Below, in pieces: positions 26,824 to 33,468 of a stretch of DNA of 35,568 bases. A program made the translations under genes and the position numbers. Within the stretch, counting starts at the first letter, position 1; each line of letters opens with the position of its first letter. The stretch lies in the IMG/VR virus record IMGVR_UViG_3300048924_000240, positions 1 through 35,568 of that record; one strand, given 5' to 3'. Below the pieces are notes generated by a model. The model worked only from the letters and a program-made list of their open reading frames with translations. It had not been told where the DNA came from and ran no database searches. The DNA is from a virus.

Positions 26824-27264
26824 TTACTTGATAAGCAAACTATAGAACTTTCTTGTCTGCTCTACTGCAACGACAAAACAGCCAATTGCAAAACATGCTC
26901 TCAATCCACCATCCCCGCTGTGTAATGACATTGCGGTAGAGAATATAAAATTAGTCACCAAGAAAGTAATAGCCATATACAAGATGAAATACAGAAATGA
27001 GAAAATGCGGCAAAGTATATCACTGCTTTTAATATCAAATATCTTTGCACATACTTTCGTTAGTGGCGAAAAAAGCATAGCTATAAAACCAGGAATTACT
27101 GTTAGTAAGAATATCATTACTAACATCAAAGGTACTTTAACGTATTCATAACCACTAACACGAGTTAAAATAAGTACTCCGATGATACCTGTTATCAAGC
27201 CACCAATTAGTAGTTCTTTAGTTCCTGCAAACATTTCAGAGATATTATCGACTGTAATTTTCAT
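26824..27264 (-). CDS. Four-helix membrane protein
   Basis: 146 residues with hydrophobic segments at about 18-35, 42-67, 85-108 and 120-137 and short loops, no signal peptide and no domain I recognise. It is a stand-alone gene in the accessory block. Polytopic phage membrane proteins in such blocks often act in superinfection exclusion, but the sequence does not show it. Confidence 0.5.
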   Translation of the reverse strand: MKITVDNISEMFAGTKELLIGGLITGIIGVLILTRVSGYEYVKVPLMLVMIFLLTVIPGFIAMLFSPLTKVCAKIFDIKSSDILCRIFSFLYFILYMAITFLVTNFIFSTAMSLHSGDGGLRACFAIGCFVVAVEQTRKFYSLLIK

Positions 27265-27323
27265 TCTACTAACTATTCCTTCATACTAAGTTCACTCCGA
27301 TCTTATCACCGCATAAAGAAAAA

Positions 27324-27349
27324 GCCCTGTAGATTCTCACCATACAGCC
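27324..27349 (-). terminator. Terminator after 73-residue gene
   Basis: GGCTGTA / TACAGGGC stem on the minus strand followed by TTTTTCTTT, seven bases past the stop of the 27356-27577 gene. Confidence 0.7.
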
Positions 27350-27355
27350 TAAGCA

Positions 27356-27577
27356 CTAAACTTTTCGGATTACTTCGATACTACACTGCCAGTGTCCATC
27401 ATGCCGAACGATCTCATACTGGTACTTACCATCACACCGTACATCAATACGTCCTGTACCATTCTCAGTACTATACATAGTCACCATATCGCATGGGTAC
27501 TTACCCTTGATCAGTGACTGTGCGAAATCCATAGCGTTGTACATGGCTGACCAACTCAATCCCCAGCAACTGACCAT
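27356..27577 (-). CDS. Unknown small protein
   Basis: 73 residues from the first ATG; internal ATGs at 27544 and 27532 are alternatives, and no ribosome site decides. Sequence contains C-D-M-V-T and a strand-rich C-terminus (G-R-I-D-V-R-C-D-G-K-Y-Q-Y-E-I-V). The region has six GTAC sites in 222 bases. It is divergent from the LexA-controlled gene, with the operator-like cluster between them, so it may be a regulatory partner; no DNA-binding motif is visible. Confidence 0.4.
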   Translation of the reverse strand: MVSCWGLSWSAMYNAMDFAQSLIKGKYPCDMVTMYSTENGTGRIDVRCDGKYQYEIVRHDGHWQCSIEVIRKV

Positions 27578-27603
27578 CCAAACTTGTTATTGGTATTGCC
27601 CAA

Positions 27604-27733
27604 TTATCAATGTTCATAACTTTGCCCGTTACGCTTTAAGTCATTGATAATTGATCATTTTTAAAATGTTAGCAATTAAATTGATCAATAAAACTTATCA
27701 TAACGATCAATTTAATTGATAAAAGTGATAAGT
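27604..27733. promoter_or_regulatory. Operator-like repeat cluster
   Basis: TGATAA/TTATCA occurs at 27604, 27645, 27695, 27717 and 27726. Two larger nested inverted repeats are present: CAATTAAATTGATC (27673-27686) with GATCAATTTAATTG (27705-27718), and ACTTATCA (27693-27700) with TGATAAGT (27726-27733). The cluster lies between divergent genes, where a lysogeny switch would be expected. Confidence 0.5.
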
Positions 27734-27778
27734 AACTCTCCTGGATAGGGTACTGGATTTTTGGAAAACTGACTGCAA

Positions 27779-27798
27779 TACTGTACGTATATACAGTG
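27779..27798 (+). promoter_or_regulatory. LexA (SOS) box
   Basis: TACTGTACGTATATACAGTG: intact CTGT-N8-ACAG core and 17 of 20 matches to the E. coli LexA consensus, 21 bases before the next gene's ATG, overlapping the probable promoter. Confidence 0.85.
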
Positions 27799-27819
27799 CA
27801 TACAAGAGGAGGGTAAGAA

Positions 27820-28131
27820 ATGAGCAAAGATGGCTATGATCCATCCATAAAGCACGGTGTTCAGAAGTTTTCACATCTCGTGCGATGGGCCACCGTGTGT
27901 TATTGGGGATCTGCATTAACAGAATTTCACTATGGTGATCGCGTTTTTTTCCAGAACCAGTACAGGGAATACTGGTTAGGTACTATTGAACGAGATTGTT
28001 TTGTACTTACCTGTGAAACACCACTAAGAAGTGTTATTGATGGGTTAGCATATCTTTCTGCTGAGCACCGGATGAACCAAAGCAGTGAAGAGGATGATTG
28101 GTTCTGCGATCAGGGTGAGTTACCGTTTTAG
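27820..28131 (+). CDS. LexA-regulated small protein, possible antirepressor
   Basis: 103 residues with a strong ribosome site (AGAGGAGGGTAAGAA) directly behind a LexA box, so induced by DNA damage. Sequence is aromatic-rich (Y-W-G-S-A-L-T-E-F-H-Y-G-D-R-V-F-F) and ends acidic (E-E-D-D-W). No family recognised. In phage 186 the LexA-controlled tum gene makes a similar-sized antirepressor that triggers lytic growth; the position beside an operator cluster suggests an equivalent, without sequence support. Ends just before a perfect 16-bp inverted repeat. Confidence 0.65.
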   Translation: MSKDGYDPSIKHGVQKFSHLVRWATVCYWGSALTEFHYGDRVFFQNQYREYWLGTIERDCFVLTCETPLRSVIDGLAYLSAEHRMNQSSEEDDWFCDQGELPF

Positions 28132-28132
28132 T

Positions 28133-28186
28133 TTCACAGCACACCTACCCCATACAAACCAAACCCCTATGTAGGTGTGCTGTGAA
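28133..28186. repeat. Perfect 16-bp inverted repeat
   Basis: TTCACAGCACACCTAC (28133-28148) and GTAGGTGTGCTGTGAA (28171-28186) with a 22-base C/A-rich loop. It sits two bases after the SOS gene's stop but no T-run follows, so it is not an ordinary terminator. Confidence 0.8.
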
Positions 28187-28256
28187 TGCGGGAGTGTACG
28201 TTATAAGTTGTTTGATGGTAAAGTACCGATTATTTTCAAAGAATAGATTATCCAGC

Positions 28257-28922
28257 ATGGACTATAAAAAATTAAATATGGCCTTAGTCATAACGGTTAT
28301 CATTCTCTTAGCCGTAGCTGCTTTTGCTTTTCTCAAGGTACTTTTCTCTAATTCAGAGGCTTTAGAATGGGGTAGCGTTACAGATTGGGTAAGTGCTGCA
28401 TGTAATATCGCTATGGCTGGTGCAGCAGTTTATGCCGCAGTAAATGCCAAAAACTGGATCTCGCCAAAAATACAACATGAAGGATTTAAACAAGCCAGTA
28501 TGTGCATGGCAGAAATGATACAGCTAAGGATACTGCAACAACACTTATTAGTAAGCTATCGATTAATGGTCAACAATGATGATGATCATACACTAACAGA
28601 TCTTACAGAAAATTTCAGGCGGTATATTTCACTTTGGCAAGAATTCAGTACAAAAGTTATTGATTTCGGTACAAGATGCGAAAGTTTAAAAATATGGAAA
28701 ATTTATGTACTCCAAACTGATAAGTTTCACTTGCTTATTTCTATTCTACGCGACGTTAACAAAATACACTCTGATATAATTGCATCTGCTGAATTAGAGC
28801 AAGGAGTAGACTTTAATATTGAGTTATGGCAGAAACAACGAGAAAAAGTAGAAGAAGTACATAAAAATTTAGCTGATTCCATTAGAGGGTTAACTGTTGA
28901 TTTTGATACACTTTTTAAATAA
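28257..28922 (+). CDS. Two-helix membrane protein with cytoplasmic helical domain
   Basis: 221 residues from ATG 28257; the frame is open back to a GTG at 28182 inside the inverted repeat and has another ATG at 28215, and none has a good ribosome site. Hydrophobic segments at ~9-30 and ~42-62 precede a ~150-residue helical domain. This resembles small phage or bacterial membrane-sensor proteins, but I do not recognise a family. It converges on the nuclease-like gene, with two bases between stops. Possible exclusion protein. Confidence 0.5.
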   Translation: MDYKKLNMALVITVIILLAVAAFAFLKVLFSNSEALEWGSVTDWVSAACNIAMAGAAVYAAVNAKNWISPKIQHEGFKQASMCMAEMIQLRILQQHLLVSYRLMVNNDDDHTLTDLTENFRRYISLWQEFSTKVIDFGTRCESLKIWKIYVLQTDKFHLLISILRDVNKIHSDIIASAELEQGVDFNIELWQKQREKVEEVHKNLADSIRGLTVDFDTLFK

Positions 28923-28924
28923 AA

Positions 28925-29731
28925 TTAATCATTCAAAATTGTAGACAGCATCGTTTTAATTTCATCCGTTATAGCCGGATGATTAGAGTTATAGATGATT
29001 TTGAGGGCTTCAATGTTCTTACCATTTTTGAAAACTCTACGCAAAGATGATGCTTTAGTTCTGGCAGTACTTTCCTTCCATTCTGGATGTTCTGTAACCA
29101 TCTTCTCAACAAGATCTACAGCATCCATACCTGATTCAACACATTGATAGTACTCAACGAATGTTTGCATTCCTATCGTCTGCACATCCCTTACAGTATT
29201 AGTATCTAACTTTTCCACTGTTATTTCATTGGTGATAGGGCTTTCCTGGTCAAAAAATTCAATGATATTTTTTACTCGCGGGTCAATTAATAGAGAATTA
29301 CTAATTCTAAGGGTATATCCATTTTGATGTTGGTTATAAAAGCCGTATTCCTTCACTAATTCATGAGGTATAGAAATCGCATATCGTATAGAGAAATCGG
29401 AGTTATATATTACTGCAATCAGTTCATCAAACTGGTTGAGTTCATAGTTCCTGATGATGCCAAGTACTAAAGATTTGTTTTTAAGGTTATTTTTACGTGA
29501 TTTAATCTGGATTCTTCGACCATGGAGAGTAGTTGCATCATAACCCTTAGTACTTGGTGCTGCCAATTCCATTTGCATTTTATCAGCAACCAACCATTCA
29601 GTGTACTCACTGACAGGGTTATTCCTGGTTCGAATGACTTCCCTTCGCTCTAACTCATCGAGGGTTAATTGATTCAATTGCATCAATTCGACAGTACTCA
29701 ACTGTGATAAATCCATCATCCCGCCCATCAT
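28925..29731 (-). CDS. Restriction-endonuclease-fold protein (DUF6998-like)
   Basis: 268 residues. E45 in Y-T-E-W-L-V-A-D, D65 in G-Y-D-A-T-T and Q75-I-K77 in G-R-R-I-Q-I-K-S-R form a PD-(D/E)XK-type core at ~40-150, a pattern I associate with DUF6998-like proteins. The C-terminal ~100 residues are a separate helical part (S-T-A-R-T-K-A-S-S-L-R-R-V-F-K-N-G) that may bind DNA. Several ATGs occur in the first six codons; GGGCGGG lies among them. It is downstream of the structured gene-free segment. Function unknown; defence or replication-linked nuclease are both possible. Confidence 0.55.
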   Translation of the reverse strand: MMGGMMDLSQLSTVELMQLNQLTLDELERREVIRTRNNPVSEYTEWLVADKMQMELAAPSTKGYDATTLHGRRIQIKSRKNNLKNKSLVLGIIRNYELNQFDELIAVIYNSDFSIRYAISIPHELVKEYGFYNQHQNGYTLRISNSLLIDPRVKNIIEFFDQESPITNEITVEKLDTNTVRDVQTIGMQTFVEYYQCVESGMDAVDLVEKMVTEHPEWKESTARTKASSLRRVFKNGKNIEALKIIYNSNHPAITDEIKTMLSTILND

Positions 29732-30286
29732 GTCATTTGCACAACTTGTCTACTGGTAGTATGCCCCCATTGGCAGTACTCAAACAAGGCATTAGAGGTA
29801 GTAACAGCACCATTATGTAGGGGAATTAATGGGATCGGGTATTTTGTCAGTACATAAAGGGCTTAAACAGCCCGATACCCCGCCCTTAGAGCGAAGCGGT
29901 ACAGCGAAATACTTTAGGCACGTAGTGCCGACCCCCTACTATGAGGTACTTAAATGTTTATGTACTTAATCAAATAATTAATAACCAAGAAATGAATCTC
30001 TATTTCTATGTACTCGCAGTATTGGGTACATTCAAGAAAATGTACATTTGGTACTTAGCGAGTACATAGAAATAGAGATTCATAGCCGAAAGGCGTAGCC
30101 TTTTGTGCTTCTATATATTGTATAACGCATTAACATGTTGAGTGCCCGTAAACGAGCACTGAACATATCTCAGTAGAAAAACCTTAACGCGTCTTGCTTC
30201 GCTGCGACTTGTTGCGGCTTTTCTAAATGGTTTTTATTAATTAGGTAACAAATAATGGTTATATAATATAGGTAATAATTGTTACT
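29732..30286. other. Gene-free structured segment, candidate replication origin or RNA
   Basis: No convincing gene in 555 bases. It holds ten GTAC sites between 29770 and 30070 and none after, repeated GTACTTAA (29946, 29962) and GTACAT motifs, the large hairpin at 29992-30083, small hairpins GGCAC-GTA-GTGCC (~29918), AAAGGC-GTA-GCCTTT (~30090) and AGTGCCCG-TAAA-CGAGCACT (~30140), and an AT-rich end (30225-30290) beside the helicase gene. This combination suits an origin or a structured transcript. Confidence 0.45.
29992..30083. repeat. Perfect 26-bp inverted repeat
   Basis: Arms 29992-30017 and 30058-30083 match over all 26 bases (ATGAATCTCTATTTC... inverted), enclosing 40 bases that contain their own inverted repeat GTACATT / AATGTAC. 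Each arm includes a GTAC. Confidence 0.9.
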
Positions 30287-31714
30287 TTATAATGGTGCTG
30301 TTACCTTTTGGGTAATAATTGCATTATAGCGATCTAATTGCTTTGTCCAGTACTTCCCTTCCTTCACCGCTTCACTTTCTTTCTTATTACGCCATTTACC
30401 GAACAATTCATTTAAGTTTGATTTATCCTTATTCTTACAGTACCAGGCACGCCAGGAGCCATCTAATTTTTTATCTTCATCTGAATACTTCTCAGTACCT
30501 TTAGGCCGTCCAGCATCCTTACGTGAATGATTTAGCCCCAAATCGATATAGTTGTAGGTAGCACCATATACAGATTTTGCAGTACCTTCATCATAGACGT
30601 ACACCTTCATGACCTCTTCTGAGTCATAATCTCTTATGATTCCACGATAAATGTACTGATAGAGAATTTCATATGTCCAGTTCTGAACCAAATCATATGC
30701 GGTAATGCCCCAAACGTTATTGTAGTGAGGTAATACAACATCTGAAGGATTCATTGCCGCCATAAAAACACAGCTTGTATAATGCTTCAATGAGTTTTTA
30801 CCGCGTTGGTTTGGTGTTAAGTACTGACCAGGCAATTCAAAAGTAATTTCCTCATCATTATTTTTTGTCCAATAGTAATTATCAACATTCTCTGTAATGT
30901 ACTTTTGAATGCTATTGATAGTATTGGTATCATTCTTCATTATTGACTTTGAAAGTTTGTTCTTAGTACCTTCAATGAAGTAGTTGATTACTAATCGCTT
31001 GTTATTACCCATTGGGAAAAGATTTTCATAATCTACTTTCTTGAAAAGGTCTTTATTTGCTTTGTATAGTAAGGTACTTTCAAAGTTGTTTGCCAAGTAC
31101 GTTATATCTAAATCGTACTCTGTATAACGTTTAATGTCATAGTCACCCCATACTACAACCTTATTGTACTTAGTACTGAAGGATTCTTTATAGATGGCCT
31201 TTCTATGATACATGTTCAACTGCTCATAGTATTCATATGCCTGATGTAAATCTTCAGATACATTCTCTTTTGGACAAAGCTCATAGCTGAGATAGTTATC
31301 ATCAATCATTACACATTCATCTGTTATGAATAGCTCTTGATAAACCATTTCCATGTTATCGATACCGCTTTTATTTCTGACAATCACATTGCAGAAATCA
31401 ACACAGTCATCAATGAAAATCTTCCATGTCTTCAGACGATAGGGATCAATACGATAAAACATTTTATCTGTAATGAAGATTACCGCTGGACCATCATTAG
31501 CCAAATGTTTTTGAATCTCAGTTAGTAGATCGCCCTTGAATGAATGACTGTGTAGTACTAAAGCATCCGGTATATCCTTACTAAATTCATCAATGAGATC
31601 CGTTGTTGGCTGTACGATTAGGTACTTCCCATTTGGATTATTGAAAATAGTTTTCTTGATATGGATGCCCTTTCCAGAACCTGGTTCACCTGAGATATAC
31701 GATAAATAATTCAT
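30287..31714 (-). CDS. SF2-like helicase/ATPase
   Basis: 475 residues from ATG 31714, preceded by AAAAAAGGAAAACTT; a frame to 31819 lacks a ribosome site and crosses a hairpin. Walker A is G9-E-P-G-S-G-K-G16, Walker B I-F-I-D-D-C-V-D-F (99-107), and L-Y-Q-Y-I-Y-R-G-I-I-R near residue 360 resembles SF2 motif VI (Q-x-x-x-R-x-x-R). The C-terminus is basic and includes G-R-P-K-G-T, an AT-hook-like core. It is the only visible replication-type enzyme in the phage and borders the candidate origin, so a replication helicase role is inferred. No primase is recognisable. Confidence 0.6.
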   Translation of the reverse strand: MNYLSYISGEPGSGKGIHIKKTIFNNPNGKYLIVQPTTDLIDEFSKDIPDALVLHSHSFKGDLLTEIQKHLANDGPAVIFITDKMFYRIDPYRLKTWKIFIDDCVDFCNVIVRNKSGIDNMEMVYQELFITDECVMIDDNYLSYELCPKENVSEDLHQAYEYYEQLNMYHRKAIYKESFSTKYNKVVVWGDYDIKRYTEYDLDITYLANNFESTLLYKANKDLFKKVDYENLFPMGNNKRLVINYFIEGTKNKLSKSIMKNDTNTINSIQKYITENVDNYYWTKNNDEEITFELPGQYLTPNQRGKNSLKHYTSCVFMAAMNPSDVVLPHYNNVWGITAYDLVQNWTYEILYQYIYRGIIRDYDSEEVMKVYVYDEGTAKSVYGATYNYIDLGLNHSRKDAGRPKGTEKYSDEDKKLDGSWRAWYCKNKDKSNLNELFGKWRNKKESEAVKEGKYWTKQLDRYNAIITQKVTAPL

Positions 31715-31762
31715 AAGTTTTCCTTTTTTTGAGTTTGGCTTCATTGCCGTCAAGTTTTGAAT

Positions 31763-31790
31763 AGATGCCAGTACTGTAATACTGGCATCT
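31763..31790. repeat. 11-bp hairpin in helicase leader
   Basis: AGATGCCAGTA / TACTGGCATCT with loop CTGTAA, between the HNH stop and the helicase start. T-rich sequence follows only on the plus strand; on the transcribed minus strand it may be an attenuator, RNA-processing or protein-binding site. Confidence 0.55.
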
Positions 31791-31796
31791 TTTGTT

Positions 31797-32276
31797 TTAT
31801 AGACCTGCATTTCTGACAACTTTTGTGTAGCTATTACGAGAAGTTGTCCTACCCCATATATTATTGAAGTGTATAGTTAGTGCTATTAATGAGTACTCGC
31901 CAGTTTTAAAAGCTTTAATAATTTCCAACTTCTCCTCTGGAGTAAATCGAGCACGTTTGTTTCTACGCTTTGCCTTTGCTAAATTCTCTTTTTGAGTAAT
32001 CCACTGTAAGTTACCTACTTCATTGTTTAGAGGATTAGAATCTATATGATCCACTACTAATTTTTTAGTAGGATCACAAGGTATAAAAGTTTCTGCCACA
32101 AGTCGGTGGATATCTTTTGCAATACAACCATATCCTTTTATGGATAATGATACTTTATAGTACCCATTAGACCTACTAAGTGAATTACTAAGAAATTTTT
32201 TGGTTTTACAATTGTAAACTCTGCCCATATTACTCACGTAGTAATTTGGGTATTTGCTTTTTTTCCAGATTTCCAT
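31797..32276 (-). CDS. HNH homing-type endonuclease with NUMOD4
   Basis: 159 residues from ATG 32276 (GGGAAGTTATCATT upstream); an extended frame to 32324 is possible. Residues ~1-45 are NUMOD4 (I-W-K-K-S-K-Y-P-N-Y-Y-V-S-N-M-G-R-V-Y), followed by an HNH_3 core with H57-R-L-V-A-E-T-F-I, V-D76-H77-I-D-S-N-P-L-N-N and N-L-Q-W-I-T, and a helix-turn-helix-like C-terminus. Free-standing phage homing endonucleases of this type cut intron-less or related phage DNA. It is inserted between the 102-residue gene and the helicase. Confidence 0.88.
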   Translation of the reverse strand: MEIWKKSKYPNYYVSNMGRVYNCKTKKFLSNSLSRSNGYYKVSLSIKGYGCIAKDIHRLVAETFIPCDPTKKLVVDHIDSNPLNNEVGNLQWITQKENLAKAKRRNKRARFTPEEKLEIIKAFKTGEYSLIALTIHFNNIWGRTTSRNSYTKVVRNAGL

Positions 32277-32330
32277 AATGATAACTTCCCTATTAATTTG
32301 CGTCACTTCCTTGTGACGCATCACTACTAC

Positions 32331-32639
32331 TTAGAGGCCAGTAGCATTTAGCCTATATTCATCCCTCGCCTTCTCACATACGATTAGCAAACGGTTTAAA
32401 CATTCCTTATGTTTATCTTCAGCAGCCAGTACAAACATTTCCATTGGTAATCCGTCGATTAGGTAATTTCCATTCCATGTGATAGAACCTAATACTTCTG
32501 GATCACCAATTCGTTCGTAATGTGCTTCTAATGAACCTTCTTTATATTTCACACAATAGAAGTAGTGATAATCTATATCCCCTACTATTGTGTAATCATC
32601 AAACTCTTGTACTAAATCAAACTCATTCTTCATTACCAC
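32331..32639 (-). CDS. Unknown early-region protein
   Basis: 102 residues, acidic N-terminal half with alternating strands (D-Y-T-I-V-G-D-I-D-Y-H-Y-F-Y-C-V-K-Y), C-terminal helix. It overlaps the RHH gene by 17 bases, so both are co-transcribed and probably coupled. No motif recognised; GGTGGTAATGAAGAATG offers ATGs at 32639 and 32633. Confidence 0.5.
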   Translation of the reverse strand: MVMKNEFDLVQEFDDYTIVGDIDYHYFYCVKYKEGSLEAHYERIGDPEVLGSITWNGNYLIDGLPMEMFVLAAEDKHKECLNRLLIVCEKARDEYRLNATGL

Positions 32640-32808
32640 CGCCCTGTAGAATCATGTACTGGTTAATTAAGTACTGAACACAGGCTGATAATGAATCCTT
32701 CTGTACCTTCCCACTATTAATTAACTGGTTAAGTACAAGTACTTGATCGTCATTAAGACGTGCAGTTACTACATGATGTTTTCTTTCTTTTAAAGTTACC
32801 TTTTTCAT
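32623..32808 (-). CDS. Ribbon-helix-helix-like DNA-binding protein
   Basis: 61 residues. H-V-V-T-A-R-L-N is the beta ribbon, D-D-Q-V-L-V-L-N-Q-L-I helix A, and D-S-L-S-A-C-V-Q-Y-L-I-N-Q-Y helix B of an RHH (Arc/CopG-like) fold. It is the only clear small transcription-factor-like protein in the phage, so it could be the repressor, an excision factor or a copy regulator for the helicase operon it leads. TATAAGGATATAAGAA is the ribosome site; TATAAATAC lies 32 bases upstream. Confidence 0.6.
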   Translation of the reverse strand: MKKVTLKERKHHVVTARLNDDQVLVLNQLINSGKVQKDSLSACVQYLINQYMILQGGGNEE

Positions 32809-32840
32809 TTCTTATATCCTTATAAGTGTATTTGTATACT

Positions 32841-32847
32841 GTATTTA
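32841..32847 (-). promoter_or_regulatory. TAAATAC promoter-like element
   Basis: TTATAAATACAGTATAC on the minus strand, 32 bases before the RHH gene and just after the terminator of the preceding small gene. Confidence 0.45.
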
Positions 32848-32868
32848 TAAATTCCAAATTAAAAAGAC

Positions 32869-32886
32869 GCCTCTCTTGCGAGAGGC
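32869..32886 (-). terminator. Terminator after 57-residue membrane gene
   Basis: GCCTCTC / GAGAGGC stem, TTGC loop, followed on the minus strand by GTCTTTTTAAT. Confidence 0.85.
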
Positions 32887-32997
32887 AATCTTAATTAAAA
32901 ATGGAAAATTAATGTCGCTATATTATTTATGCTCAAAGCTGGAGCGGAGGGCAAAACGTATTATCGTTCTGATACTATTAGTATAGCACCAAAAATT

Positions 32998-33171
32998 TTA
33001 TCGTTTCATTTTTCTTACTACGTATTTATTTATCGCAGAAATCTTTAATGGGCAAAGTAATAGTACTAAAAACATAGATAAAAACATAAGCACTATATAT
33101 ATTGGGATTATCAGAAAGATGTAAAGTACAAAGCCTACTATCTCATAGGCTAATTGTTTTAAGAATGACAT
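32998..33171 (-). CDS. 57-residue membrane protein
   Basis: Starts M-S-F-L-K-Q-L-A-Y-E with AGAGGAAATAGTA before the ATG. Two adjoining hydrophobic segments (~11-31 and ~33-45) are followed by a basic tail ending V-R-K-M-K-R. It has its own TAAATAC element 28 bases upstream and a terminator downstream, so it is a complete small transcription unit. Function unknown; phage membrane microproteins can block injection or sense the membrane. Confidence 0.6.
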   Translation of the reverse strand: MSFLKQLAYEIVGFVLYIFLIIPIYIVLMFLSMFLVLLLCPLKISAINKYVVRKMKR

Positions 33172-33199
33172 TACTATTTCCTCTTGTGTTTGTTATACC

Positions 33200-33206
33200 G
33201 TATTTA
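33200..33206 (-). promoter_or_regulatory. TAAATAC promoter-like element
   Basis: ACTAAATACGGTATAACA on the minus strand, 28 bases before the 57-residue membrane gene. Confidence 0.4.
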
Positions 33207-33245
33207 GTACAAGAGGCTGAATTTAGAGTACTTATAGAAACTAAA

Positions 33246-33270
33246 AAGCCCCTATGACGTTATAGGGCTT
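33246..33270 (-). terminator. Terminator after 47-residue membrane gene
   Basis: AAGCCCTAT / ATAGGGGCTT stem with one bulged base, then TTTTTAG on the minus strand, three bases past the stop. Confidence 0.75.
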
Positions 33271-33273
33271 CTA

Positions 33274-33417
33274 TTATCTAAAGATATCCCATACCGTATA
33301 TATTGTTGCCAAAATAAATCCTATCGAAAAAAAGTAAGGCCAGAATCTTAAAATGATCCAGCCGATACCACATACCAGACCCATGCCAAGAACCATATCT
33401 ATTAAAGGATTGATCAT
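33274..33417 (-). CDS. 47-residue membrane protein
   Basis: M-I-N-P-L-I-D-M-V-L-G-M-G-L start, hydrophobic segments at ~6-22 and ~28-42 with R-F-W-P between them. AGAGGTTGAT supplies the ribosome site and a terminator follows. It lies 51 bases beyond the integrase stop on the same strand, so it may be co-transcribed with the integrase. Function unknown. Confidence 0.55.
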   Translation of the reverse strand: MINPLIDMVLGMGLVCGIGWIILRFWPYFFSIGFILATIYTVWDIFR

Positions 33418-33468
33418 ATCAACCTCTATCAAGTGCCCTACATGGCTGTGCTGTATGACTAAATTAAA

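Noticed and set aside
27707-27916. Leftward 69-residue frame across the operator and LexA box
   Set aside because: It covers regulatory repeats and the start of a well-supported rightward gene and has no ribosome site.
29992-30083. Large palindrome as a protelomerase site of a linear phage-plasmid
   Set aside because: No protelomerase gene is present, the repeat has a 40-base spacer, and a serine integrase with flanking att candidates explains chromosomal maintenance.
31714-31819. 35-residue N-terminal extension of the helicase
   Set aside because: It lacks a ribosome site, spans the 31763-31790 hairpin and overlaps the HNH gene; the ATG at 31714 has a clear ribosome site just before Walker A.
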